Assembly (NCBI GenBank): GCA_022605955.1
Contig: JAKCOZ010000018.1
Coordinates: 6,952,001-7,016,000, forward strand
DNA length: 64,000 bases
Source: Rallus limicola
Taxonomy: Eukaryota; Chordata; Aves; Gruiformes; Rallidae
Reading direction: 5' to 3'
The notes under the pieces are model-generated. The model made no database searches. It had not been told where the DNA came from and saw only the letters and a program-made list of their open reading frames with translations. Positions 10,101-20,400 of this stretch are shown piece after piece (the stretch's first letter is position 1; each line of letters begins with the position of its first letter). A program made the position numbers and the translations under genes.

Positions 10101-12627
10101 CTAAAAGGGAACCTTCAACACTAGCTACTCTTTTTCTTCAAATTATTATTTCACCATTTGAGTTGAGATGCACTTGTGATTTCATGTTACATTATGTACC
10201 TTCAGGTCAGGATAAACACCACAGTTCAGTACAGTCTTGTGTCTTCCAGGCAGGGCATCCTTTACCAGTCTGTTTTGCTCCTGCATTATTTATATTTTAC
10301 AATTAGACTTCACTCACAGTGTCATTTTTGACCCTGAGCTTTCTACTGAGAGCTACATCAAGCAAGTGGTTAGAGAACTCGTATCTCCATCTTAGGAATT
10401 CAGCAAGGTTCAGATCATTGCTGCCTTAGCAGGATACTGATCTTAAAGATTCGTATCTTGAGATCTTCAAAGCTGGAGAGGTACCCCAAATTATTTTCTG
10501 CAGAGTCCTCAGTTCACAGCATAGCCAGCCCCCAGTTTCTGCTACAACTTAGCTGGTTCAGCATATCACAGCAGAGGTGAAACCCTGCTTTGTTAAAATG
10601 CACTTAATTTTAAGTTTCAGTTGGTTCATCTCACCATGCTGCCTGCTCCTTATCTCCTTTGGAAACCAGTTGGAGCCTTGAGATTCTGGTTTTTCTAAGA
10701 GGTTTTGTTAAAATCTTTGCTCCCCTCAGTCCTTCGTTTTGCTACTGCCTTCTTTGCTAGCTGATGCTTCTGAGACACTGCAGCACTCTGGGGGGGGCTT
10801 TTCCTTGGAGCACTGCCTGGCAGTGCTTTGCTGTGCATCCTCTGTGCATCTGCAGACTCTGAACTTTGTTTGGGATGCAACTGCACGATGTTAGTGTCTC
10901 AAGTCTGAGAAGAAAGGGATCTGAATCTTGTGTTCATGTTCATTCATTTCCAAGGGAAGGCACCTGCCACGTCTCGTGGAGGATTTCAACACATGAAGGA
11001 GCTATATGTCTCCAGCAGTGCTCAGACTGTGCTCTGCCAGGAAGCCCTGCAGAGGGCCCACAGGTTGTCTTGCACCCTGCGTGGCTGTGGGAAGGGCAGA
11101 AGCAAGTGACAGCAGTTCACAGGATGGAAGACACAGTTCTCCTTCCCTTCCCTGTCCTCTTGTCTGGTCCACCTGCATCTTGCTCAGAAGATACAGAGGC
11201 AGCTTGAGGGGAAAGACAGAGGATAATACAATCCATGCCACAAAGACCCAGGCTCCCTGTAGTTGTGCTCTTAGCTTCCCAAACGTAACTAGAAACTACA
11301 CAGTTCCCAGACCTGAGATGTCATGGATTGATGAGCACAGGCACACCGAACATGTGTTTACCCGCTCCTGATTGTGCAGATAGGCCTGAGAAATACATTG
11401 CCTTAAAAAGCCCTTTCAGTACTTAGTCCAGCTGGTTGGGTTTTTTAATCTTGTTTTACCTATTTGTGAATACATTTATCAGCAGGATGTGAAGATGGCA
11501 GCTTGATTAATGCAATTTCAAAGAGTCCCTGTGTTTGTTGTAAAATGAGGCCATGTACATAAAGTTCAAATCCTATTAGAAGGGATCTTTGAAAAAGAGA
11601 CTTTGGTTTTCAGACAAAACTGCATGACATGGTGAGAGTATGTGTGCTCTCTCACTGCACCCAGTATCGAGTGATACCAGTTCTCTGGCCTGCAAAGGCC
11701 ACAGACAATACCTTTTTTTTTTTTACTGGTTCCTGGCCAAATCCATAAGCTGAGGTTTTATGTGATCTACCAAATTAAGATCCCTTCTTTTGCCTGTTCT
11801 AAAAGTATAAATATACTCAAAATCTCCTCAAATACTGCCTCTCCTGGTGAGCTTCTGTGTATCTTTCTTACACTGTTCAGCAATAAAATTGTTCTATTAT
11901 CCTATATTTAGTATTTATATGCATGTAGTTGCCTCTATACAGATAAAGATAAGCATATAGTTGCATGTTACATCAAGATTAAACGGTCAACTTCCATCTA
12001 CCAGGTGTAGGATGTCAATTAGTTGCCCGTAAAACAATGGAAAATTTGAAACTGGATTTGTGTTATGTGATGCAGGTTATGGAAGGAACCCACTGGTAAA
12101 ACAATCCATTGTCTTCCTCTTTCATCAGGTTCTTCATTTTTGCTTTGCAAGGAACCTTAGGAGCATCCCTGACTCTGAAAGCACAGCAACTAGATAAGCT
12201 TCCTAAAGAGCAACAGGATCTTGAAATTCAGAAACTGAGATCAAGAAAGCAAACTACTTCTGGTGCATCTGTAGCATCACATGCATCTAATGATGACCTT
12301 GAGCAAAACGTCAACTACTTATGTGCGTCACCATTTTTACATTCGGCTGCAGCACCTGTGTCCCACAGAGACACAGAACGTCAGGGACTTTCTACCTCTC
12401 AAGTGAATCCTCTGAGGAAACAGACACCTGAAGAAGGCTACTATTTCTTTAATAGGTGGGCAGAGGAAGAACCTGCTGCTACAGACTCTTCATCAGGACC
12501 TTTCTCTGGCCATTACCCACTTGTACCAACAGCTCCTGGAAATGATGGTGGCAAACGGACTAAAGATAACAGTGACAGTTTTAATCATGGAAGCCATCAG
12601 CGATCTGTGAGTGCAGTGACACTCTGA
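3142..12627 (+). CDS. ATP10B: ATP10B, P4-type phospholipid-transporting ATPase, 3' part (last 8 coding exons, 5' incomplete)
   Basis: Eight exons bounded by AG and GT join in frame (1581 nt, 526 codons plus TGA). Numbering residues from the first codon in the window: 1-101 are the end of the nucleotide-binding and P domain, with LVIDG (about 44-48) and [10 protein letters not shown]; 103-110 are DGANDVSM, the hinge and Mg-binding motif of P-type ATPases; about 155-370 contain six hydrophobic segments matching TM5-TM10; 371-526 form a Ser-rich tail. Family knowledge: P4-ATPases flip lipids to the cytosolic leaflet, usually with a CDC50/TMEM30 subunit; ATP10B is described as a late endosomal/lysosomal flippase for glucosylceramide and phosphatidylcholine. 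The call over ATP10A and ATP10D rests on recalled similarity to human ATP10B (QETCE start, tail beginning KAQxxDKLP, end RSxSxxT-hydrophobic) and on the convergent MIR146A neighbour. The catalytic Asp (DKTG), the A domain and TM1-4 lie upstream, outside the window. No frameshift or stop interrupts the exons. Confidence 0.93.
3446..4344 (+). other. ATP10B: ATP10B intron, 899 nt
   Basis: Bounded by GTACCT and a TTCTAG acceptor. No repeat or additional exon recognised. Confidence 0.85.
4345..4421 (+). CDS. ATP10B: ATP10B exon: P-domain hinge motif (DGANDVSM)
   Basis: A 77-nt exon with acceptor CCCATTCTAG and donor CAG|GTATCC. It completes the split Gly codon and encodes 25 residues from [10 protein letters not shown] to GISGQEGMQ. 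The two Asp residues of GDGxND coordinate Mg and are essential for dephosphorylation in P-type ATPases. The GISGQEG stretch is typical of P4 flippases. The exon contains an internal GTAAGT at 4362-4367 that is a better match to the donor consensus than the real donor. Confidence 0.94.
4422..4962 (+). other. ATP10B: ATP10B intron, 541 nt
   Basis: Bounded by GTATCC and an ACCAAAG acceptor. Nothing else recognised. Confidence 0.85.
4963..5088 (+). CDS. ATP10B: ATP10B exon: P-domain to TM5 junction
   Basis: A 126-nt, phase 0-0 exon with acceptor TATACCAAAG and donor GTG|GTAAGA. It encodes 42 residues: [15 protein letters not shown], then [16 protein letters not shown], then the first half of TM5 (VIYFFYKNV). 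The [20 protein letters not shown] block is a hallmark of P4-ATPases at the cytosolic entry to TM5. Confidence 0.93.
5089..6450 (+). other. ATP10B: ATP10B intron, 1362 nt
   Basis: Bounded by GTAAGA and a CTCCACAG acceptor. A short open frame crosses its start, but its residues have no P4-ATPase counterpart. No repeats recognised. Confidence 0.85.
6451..6651 (+). CDS. ATP10B: ATP10B exon: TM5-TM6
   Basis: A 201-nt, phase 0-0 exon with acceptor TTCTCCACAG and donor GAG|GTGTGT. It encodes 67 residues covering the rest of TM5 ([14 protein letters not shown]), the short luminal turn, TM6 ([20 protein letters not shown]) and the start of the TM6-7 cytosolic loop ([12 protein letters not shown]). 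The FYQF/WYQF and NLFFTSxPP patterns are P4 family signatures. Confidence 0.93.
6652..8499 (+). other. ATP10B: ATP10B intron, 1848 nt, with long AT microsatellite
   Basis: Bounded by GTGTGT and a CCTGCAG acceptor. It contains the dinucleotide repeat at 7059-7123 and smaller AT-rich tracts near 7920-7940. Confidence 0.85.
7059..7123. repeat. (AT)n microsatellite, about 65 bp
   Basis: About 32 uninterrupted AT units inside the ATP10B intron between the TM5-6 and TM7 exons. A pure dinucleotide tract this long is likely to vary in length between individuals and is prone to assembly error. Confidence 0.97.
8500..8580 (+). CDS. ATP10B: ATP10B exon: TM7
   Basis: An 81-nt, phase 0-0 exon with acceptor AAACTCCTGCAG and donor TTG|GTAAGT. 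It encodes 27 residues ([20 protein letters not shown] followed by CFFVPYL), corresponding to TM7 with the conserved [11 protein letters not shown] motif. The GTAAGT donor matches the consensus exactly. Confidence 0.92.
8685..8789 (+). CDS. ATP10B: ATP10B exon: TM7-8 loop and TM8
   Basis: A 105-nt, phase 0-0 exon with acceptor CTGTTTTCTAG and donor TGG|GTATGT. It encodes 35 residues: the luminal loop [18 protein letters not shown], then TM8 ([17 protein letters not shown]). It is separated from the TM7 exon by an intron of only 104 nt, the shortest in the window. Confidence 0.92.
8790..9214 (+). other. ATP10B: ATP10B intron, 425 nt
   Basis: Bounded by GTATGT and a GCTTGCAG acceptor. Nothing else recognised. 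Confidence 0.85.
9215..9402 (+). CDS. ATP10B: ATP10B exon: TM9 and start of TM10
   Basis: A 188-nt exon with acceptor TTCTGCTTGCAG and donor CCAAG|GTTTGA. It encodes TM9 ([20 protein letters not shown]), the Cys-containing loop [20 protein letters not shown], and TM10 up to ALLP. It ends two bases into an Arg codon that the terminal exon completes. The CNxPTNPYWxME loop agrees with my recollection of human ATP10B. Confidence 0.93.
9403..12128 (+). other. ATP10B: ATP10B last intron, 2726 nt
   Basis: Bounded by GTTTGA and a TTTCATCAG acceptor. It carries a 32-bp tandem duplication at 9587-9650. Open frames on both strands near 10700-11370 have no recognisable domains and overlap each other, so I treat them as chance. 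Confidence 0.8.
9587..9650. repeat. 32-bp tandem duplication in the last ATP10B intron
   Basis: Two adjacent 32-bp units, 9587-9618 and 9619-9650, differ at only three positions. Both contain AACCCTAG and AAGTCACTCTATAT. Confidence 0.9.
12129..12627 (+). CDS. ATP10B: ATP10B terminal coding exon: end of TM10 and cytosolic tail
   Basis: The acceptor is TTCATCAG at 12121-12128. The first base completes an Arg codon, and 165 further codons run to TGA at 12625-12627. The start [14 protein letters not shown] ends TM10, followed by [20 protein letters not shown], the conserved membrane-proximal tail. The remaining roughly 120 residues are Ser/Thr/Pro-rich and probably disordered. Visible short motifs are [16 protein letters not shown] (a YXX-hydrophobic pattern at 12514-12525) and the C-terminal RSVSAVTL. 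The tail after about residue 395 looks poorly conserved relative to the human protein as I recall it, apart from the last ten residues. Confidence 0.93.
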
Positions 12628-12632
12628 ATAAA
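12627..12632 (+). terminator. AATAAA hexamer overlapping the ATP10B stop codon
   Basis: The last A of the TGA stop is the first base of AATAAA. No obvious GT- or T-rich element follows within 40 nt, so use as a real poly(A) signal is uncertain. Confidence 0.3.
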
Positions 12633-14449
12633 CACTCAGAAATGGGATCCACAGCCCATATGGAGAAGGATACCACAGGATAAAAAGTCTATTTATATTT
12701 GACCACGATGCACACTACAAAAGTGAGAGACGTGGAGTTACAAACCTGCTGGAGTAGTGCAGTAACATCTCAACTATGCAACTTTTCCTAAGTGCATATA
12801 TAGTTTGAGTTTGTCATCACATTGCTCCCTGGTCTTCCTGGCTTTGTCTCATTAGGGTAATGTTACATGAGCACCACACAGCTGCTGAGAAGTGTGCAAT
12901 TACTTCCTTTCATCAAGGAATATTTTTCTTTCACTGTAAGAGAGAATAATTGTACTAGTGGTTTCAATGTTGTTATGCTACTGAGGTAATTGAAAGAGAA
13001 TCCCTTCTATATTAAGCCAAGTCTAAAAGCAACACATTCCACTCTAGATTTCACTATGAAAGTCTTAAAAAGACCTTACTAACTTAAAAATTATAGTTCT
13101 GTCTGGAAAAAACATTACTGAAAGGTATTTGCAGAATAACGGCATCAGAAACAGACTAGTAAAGGCTCCAGGTTTTAATATATAGATGTTATACCTACAA
13201 CAATATCACTTCTATAGTCTGTTTTCCCTGAACAGTAAGCTCAGTATTTTTATGCAGGCAGCGGTTTGACCTGGTACTGTTAAAGGAAAGGACAAACAAG
13301 TTTATGAAGTAGAATAATGCAAATACTGAACTACAAGAACTGTCAGGATAACTCAGGGATAAGTGGTGTCTACTTTTTCGTACCTACAAAAGGAGACGCA
13401 TATGACAAGGATTTATGTTCTAGAATTCTTAAGTTGTTCCTGCTTTTTCATCTAGAAATTCAGTTTCTTCCTCTATTCTTATTATACGGTGTTGCTCCAT
13501 TCAATCAGCTATAAATCCTGCCCCTCCCCACAGTTGGTTACATTTAGTAGTTGATGGAGATCTCAACAATGGAGACTTTGACAAGCAATATATAATGGTC
13601 ACTAATCATATTGTAGCAAGTACATGGTGTAGAATGACCAAAATATGCATAATTTATTCATCCTTTTCAGTATCTCAGGGCAACAAGATGCGGGGGAGGT
13701 GGGAGGAAAAAAAAACAATATAAAATGTGACCATCATCACTACCTATTGCAATGCAATGAAAGGTGACTTTGGTATTTCTTATAGAAATGTTGACTAGTA
13801 AGACTGTTGCCCAAGTTTTTCTTCACAATGTGGGGTGAAATTTTAACTGTGTTTTAAAATTCAAGCTGTCTGTAACTTCGGTGAATCTACCACTGGTTCT
13901 GATTTCAGTAGGTTTGTAGTCTTTTTTATACATGTTATATTAATTTAGCTATTTGCTATCTTTTACGATGTGTGAAGTCTGGTTAATAATCTGTTTAGCA
14001 AATACCACTTTAAATTTGGTGTGTTATGATAATTACTGTAACTAAAGTGTTCACAATTTTACTTTAAAACAATTTGGGCAAAATTGAATAGCTCACCTGC
14101 CTCTGGGATTTGGGGTAGCCGGAGCAAGAACACACACAGAGACGTAATTGTTAAAGTATTAATTGTCAACTGTAAAACAATTCAAAAATAGGTTTTTTGC
14201 ATGATGTACAAAATGAAGAGAATTAGACATAGCTGAGATTATTGTTAATGGAGTGTGAGATTGCTCAAATGCTTGCTCACTAGCTGGGACTGGACCTTGG
14301 GTGACAAGACTTAAGCTCAAGTCTTTATGATTCACAGCCATGTTTTTACATTAAACGATCCATTTCCTCTGAACTTAAAGATGCCAATTTCTTACACATT
14401 TTATTACAAAGTGTGAAGTGCTTTTATAGTAATAAATGTAACGTGGTCA
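12628..14449 (+). other. ATP10B: ATP10B 3' untranslated region (predicted extent)
   Basis: AT-rich sequence downstream of the stop codon. The best processing site is AATAAA at 14431-14436, followed by a CA at 14448-14449 and a GT-rich stretch (TTTGGTGTGTTGTTG) just after it, the usual downstream element. An earlier AATAAA overlaps the stop codon at 12627. The extent is inferred from these signals only. Confidence 0.5.
14431..14436 (+). terminator. Probable ATP10B polyadenylation signal AATAAA
   Basis: A canonical hexamer 1.8 kb after the stop. Cleavage is expected about 10-20 nt downstream, and a GT-rich element lies at about 14453-14466. This is the best-supported 3' end because it has both core signals. 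Confidence 0.5.
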
Positions 14450-17400
14450 TAATTTGGTGTGTTGTTGAAGGACAAAAACAGAGGCAGAGGAGCAGTTTTC
14501 CTATTGTCATTCATGAGTGGCAAACTCATGTTTACAGAGACCATGCTATAGAAATGCTTATTCTAAAAACTAGGTAACATTTATCTGACTGAGCATATAT
14601 GGAAGAGAGCCAGATTGATTACGTTTAAGCAAATCTGGAAGACCTGTAGAACTTCCTGAATTCAAAGCCGAGAATTAATCTCACGTTTTCTCATCACAGC
14701 TTCTGTAAAATGGTTCTACTGTGCCTTTTGCCATGACAGCTGGGCTTACATTCAGAAATAGTATATAAATAAGGGAGGGTCCTCTTAAGAAGGGGAAATA
14801 TTGAAGGATTGTTTATGTTCTCCAGCAAAATAGCCCCTAAAATCTCTGTAGTGATGGTGTCCCTGCTATGTCAGGCGATGAAAGAAATGGAAGACAGTCC
14901 GTCTCTACATGGCTCCTAGGCTATAACCAAAAATAGTTGTTTCATTTAAAAGTGACTCTCATTCAAATTTGCATAGCTGCCTCTAATTCTACAGCCATAC
15001 CTTTCTGTTGTGTGGTAGATGATAACAAAACAATCCAATAGATTCATTTACCTGGAGAGATTGCAACACAGAGGAAACACATCCCTGATCCTTGAGGAGA
15101 GAGGAAGCTGAAATAACCAAAACTCAAAGACAGTGAGAAGTGAAGAGGCACTTCCCTTTGGTCATGAAGTAGAATCTACCCCTTTGAGAAGTACAATCTA
15201 AAGGCTGGGGGTTTTTTGCAATGAAAGCATGGTAAGGAAGCAAGTACTGCAATGATTTTCTTTACAAGAGGGAAAAAATCAGTTGTTTAGACCAAACTGG
15301 ATTTCCAAGTTAGTTTATTTCTATTTCAAGGCATGTTCAATAATACCGTCCAGATCCAGATGCATGTACCATTAGTTCTTATGTGAGCGCTTCACGAGAG
15401 AGCAGGTGCCTCACTTTTTAATGTATCCTCAGGTGATGTTCAGCATTTCATAGACTTGAACTATAAAACACTAAAATTAATGGGTTGGGGTATTTTTGGT
15501 GAGATGACTGCATACTTTTTATTTTGGTCTATGATATTATAATAATAATGGTACTGTATATGATACAGTTCTTTGAGCTACACAGAGCTATCCCTACATG
15601 ACAAACTGGAGGTGGCCTCTCATATAGAAGTAAATGGGGGCTGCCTTACCAACTCTATTGGCTGCGTAGCAGATGCATCCCAGGAGTCATCCATCATGTT
15701 CTCAAGAGAGGCAAGTCGTTTGGGGTTTTTTTAATACAAGGTGTGGGAAATGCATACATGTATCTACACCTCTTTTTGTCTTTCTTAGCACAGCAAGTTG
15801 GGGATATGGTCTTTGAGAGTTGTTGCTGATTATCTGCTTGAGATAATCAATAACTGTTTGGTCTAAAATCCAGAATTATTCACATGGGATAAAGAGAGGA
15901 ATCCAGTTTCTCCTTTCTTCTGTATCTCAAAAAAAAATATAAAAACAGCTTTTAAACTGTGTAGAGATAGGTGTGCATCATGCTCCAACACACAAACCAC
16001 TTCTCTCAAGGATGAATTGTGTATACTTTGCTACTTTGTTGGCTGATGCTGCAACGTTTAATTCATTTGTTTGATTGCAGTTTGAGGTGGTGTGCAAGTG
16101 CAGAGCTGTTTGCTTTAGGGGTAAGGTGACTGCAGGCAGGATGTGGCATGATTAGATACTTGTGAGCAGCACTGATGAGTAAAAATATAAACGCAGAGAC
16201 AAGAGACTCTTGAAGATAATGATCACAGAGGGTGGGATTTAGAGAGCTGACCAAATAACACTGAAGATCTATAAAGCACTTTTGACATTGCCAGTGATTG
16301 GAACTTGCTGCAATTATCAGTACATGAGATAACTGTGAACAGAACTTGCTGCCCGACTCTTTAATATAACACCTGATTATTCCCAGCTACATAAACAAGA
16401 CTGAGATTGAATAGAGTCTGAATCATTATTTTTCCAAATATATCAGAGGGGTAGCTGTCTGTTATCTGAAGACATTGAAGGGCGACTGTTGTTTATCCAT
16501 CATCCTCACTGCAGGAACCAAAGTATACTCCCACCTCCAGGTATATTTTGCAGGTTTCTTTCCATGTTAGCTCCCAAGGAACTCACATGGTTATTGTGTT
16601 CTTCAACAGGTGAGCAGAGCCCTATGAATGATCTTCACTGTAACTAAAAAGGTCAGGTTTTGACTCCATGGACACTGAGTTTTGACCTTGACTCCACAGA
16701 AACCAAGCCATTAGCTGCTCCTTTCTGTTTGCCAGTTCAACCCCACAAAGCTGAGTAAAAGTCTTTATGGCATTATGGACTGAGCAGTTTAACATACCAT
16801 TGCTGACTGCCCTGGGGGGCTACTTCTCTGCCAGAGTTTATTGCCTTCATCACTAGAGTGACACAACAGCCACAGACAACATCTTCAACCACTTCAAATA
16901 ACCCTGGCAAGAAACTCTCAGTCAGGGCTCTGGGTTATTCTTCTGATTGGTTAGATCTTGGTCTCCATTTGGCCGTCAGTCTCTGTAGGAGTTGGAAGCC
17001 AGCCAGAAAGGAAAGCTGGGCTCTATAGTGGAATGTGCTGGTTTAATAGCTGCTTTGCTTATAGTACCACAAGCTTTTCCAGGGAAACAGCAGATCTTTA
17101 GTCTTCCTGGGCATCATTCTTTATATGAGATGGTAGATGTTCGAAGAACCTCAAATGCAAATAATGTATTATTTCCAAATGCTAAAAAATATATAAAGTA
17201 AGTAGCCAATACATTGGAAGGCAAGTCCAAATACAGCCAGGGCCTTCCTTTTTTATGCTGGTATTACTCCTCATTTTACTAACATGGATCTATTTAACTT
17301 CAAACAGATTGGTTAGGGAACTCCTGTACTTTTACTGATTTTATACAAAAAAGCACAAATATAAATCAGTAGGGTGTAGGCAGGTCAATAGAGGTCATTT

Positions 17401-20400
17401 TAAATCAGGTGGATTCAATCAATACTTTATTAGAGTTCATCTTGCTTTTAATTCTAAGGACCTTTGCCAAGAAGAACATCTACATATGCTTGATCTGAGT
17501 GGTTCCTCTTTCACAACGTTTAAGCAGCTTGTAGCAAGTAATGTCAAGGTTCAAAAACAGCAGAGTCTTCATTTCTGTTACTGTGTACCTGGGACAGCAC
17601 AGGAGACCAACTGTTATGTCCCAAGATCAGTTGTACGCCATCATGACAAAGGCAAAACATGAATGTGTCTGGGGCCTTCTGAGATTTCCAAACAAATTTC
17701 TTAAACTACTTTCAAGCGTTGGTCAGAGGTCACTCAGGGCTTGAAGTATCTCACATGTTTTATGAATAAAACATGTAAAGTATCCATACATGTATGTTCT
17801 CAGTTAAATGGGACTGTGAACAATGGCCCCACACTTGTAGTAGGCTAAAATGATCTTGCTTTAAATCTTGTCTTGAGAACAGTAGTGATATAAAGATTCA
17901 AATACGATTTCTCAAAAATTTCAACTGTATATAAATTATGGGAATCTATTTCTAAAATCCATTGCTCCTTTCCATAACCTTTAATTTCACAGTAAGGAGG
18001 GAATATAGTCCAGAGTCATCAAAGAGCCAGAAGTGTTCTTGCAGCTATTGGTTCTCAGATGGAAAAAAAAATCAAACCCCAAAGCTAAAATTTACATCCC
18101 CGAGGAATCTAATTGTCCAGCACCTTTCAATAAAGGAGTCCAAGCACACACCGAATAAATATTTTAAATCCTAACACTAATTTGAAAGGCAACTTATTGA
18201 AAAGGAATATTCTGGCATCACATGTGGATTTGAGTTGTATTCATTTAAAATTTAGATTGATAGGCAGTTCCTTGAGATTACTCCTCATAACTGGTTATTT
18301 GTGATATCGTTTCACAGCAATGTGAGAAAGTAGAGCAACTCAAGAGATAATCTGATCTCTTTGCAGTAAGAAGTTGCAGACAACCCACACCAGCTATTTG
18401 TCTGCCCAAGTCTTTACTAACAAAAAACAAATGAACAAACGAAAACAAACCCCCCAAACCTGCAAGAAATGAGATTAGCACTACAGTGGGTCTTGATGAA
18501 GGGAACTGCTTACTAGACTTTTGAAGATTCATCCACTATCCATCATGAAAATAAAGCTCTTCTTTACTTCTACTGTATAGAAATATATCACAATAATGGT
18601 AGGGATCCAGAGCAAGCTCATATGCTGTGATAAATGACAAGACTTCCATGGTGTTCAAAGCATTATCAGAATCCATTTCATACCTCATCTGTTATTATAA
18701 GCATAAAATGTGCAAATGTTCTCCTCTGCTGTAAATGTCAGCATGCTGGGGGCAAATGCTTTGATTTTCTATCAGCAAATAATGTTAAATTATATAGTGT
18801 TTAATCACACTTAGTGAGAGTGATGAACTTTAAAGAATGAGTTTCTTTCATATCACTCCATCTTCAGTTCTCCTAGAAATGGACATCATCGTTTCTAAAA
18901 TTTATATAATATAAACCCTGAAGATAACTTTCCCAGCCTGGAGGATGGTTCAAATACAAAGCCATTTAGACACTAAGATTGTTTTGATTGAGGTGATCAG
19001 GTATTTGAGCATAGAATTTGAAAGAATTTTGAAAGAATTATAAAATAATTCTGGCACCTTTTAGACTGTTATGTTATTTGCATTTACAGAAGGGTCTAGA
19101 TTACCTGGTATGACCCAACCTCAAAACTGGAGATTCCTAAATAAAGTAGTTGCATTTACCAGGCCAGATTGTAAATTGTTGTTAGGTAGGAGTGTTCCAC
19201 TGGAGTAACTGGAGGTCTGTGTCTTCACTTGTGTGGAGAATCTCACCTAAATGCTCCACCTGCTCTTTCTGAAAGGAGGGATACAGGTAAAGGTATGGAT
19301 GCAATACATAGAGGAGACTCTTACGGGCAGTAAGGGAACCTAAATCTTCAAATCCCAAGGAAATAGTGAAGAGTAATCCTGCTAGTATCTTAGCAACCAG
19401 AGAAACTAAAAGACAAGCTGTACCAGGAAATCAGCTATAGCCCATCTTTGAGAGTTCTCTCTGGTTTGTATTATGTGCTTCTGGAACTGGATTTTTAAAA
19501 ACAGCATTTGAAAATACTGATTTTTTTTTTTTTGTTGGAGAGGTTCATCTTTGTTTTGTTTCTGCTGAGGGGAGCTACCTTTTTTATATCTGAATCAGTA
19601 ATCAGTAATTTATTAGAATGATATTATTAGCACATTCTAGACTTGAAGGGCAGGCTGGAAGAGACAGCAGAATTTTCTTGTAAAAGGAGGGATGCTGTGC
19701 TGTGGAGGGAACACTCCCCCTTCACCCTCCAGGGTCAACAGCAAAGCCTCTGCTGCATTCAGAGGCACAGAACAGCTCCTGCAGACACTAAGAAATGCTC
19801 CTGCAGACACTAAGAAATGGACAGGTCTTTGATATTTTATTATTATTTTTCCTATTAAATTGACTTCATCCCTTTCACAACAATCTAGATTTTCTGGATC
19901 CCTGTATCACCCCCAGTACATAGAGATAGATTTTTTTTTTCCATATCAATTCAAATAGAAACATAGATTTCAGTCATGTGCGTTACGGCAAAATTCTTAT
20001 CATGATGCAAAACTAATATGAGATCAGTCCTTTTTCAAGACATCAGCTATCCACACAACATGTCTGGTATGGCAATGCAGGAATTTGTGGAGTCAGTCAA
20101 ATGCTAGGATTATAGATGCATACATATGTCAGTACATTAAAGCTTCCTCTCTACTTTGCTGCTCTTTTATTGTGAGCTTTAGCTCCCATTGCTTGTTATT
20201 ATTCCTCTCGTGGCAGAAGAATGACAGCAAATGTAAAAATTTTGGAAATTATTTAATTTAAATTATGTCCTTAGATATGTTCTATTTGTTACATATAATA
20301 ATGTTTTATTCTTATACTGGAAATTTACAGGCACCTAAAAAAAAAAAAAGAGCAGGAAATAGGTTAAAGTGCAAATTAGTTGTGTTTGATAAAAAGCAGA

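Noticed and set aside
10866..11371. Possible alternative exon in the last ATP10B intron (overlapping open frames of 113 and 121 codons)
   Set aside because: No P4-ATPase resemblance, frames overlap on both strands, and the flanking exons already join in frame without it.
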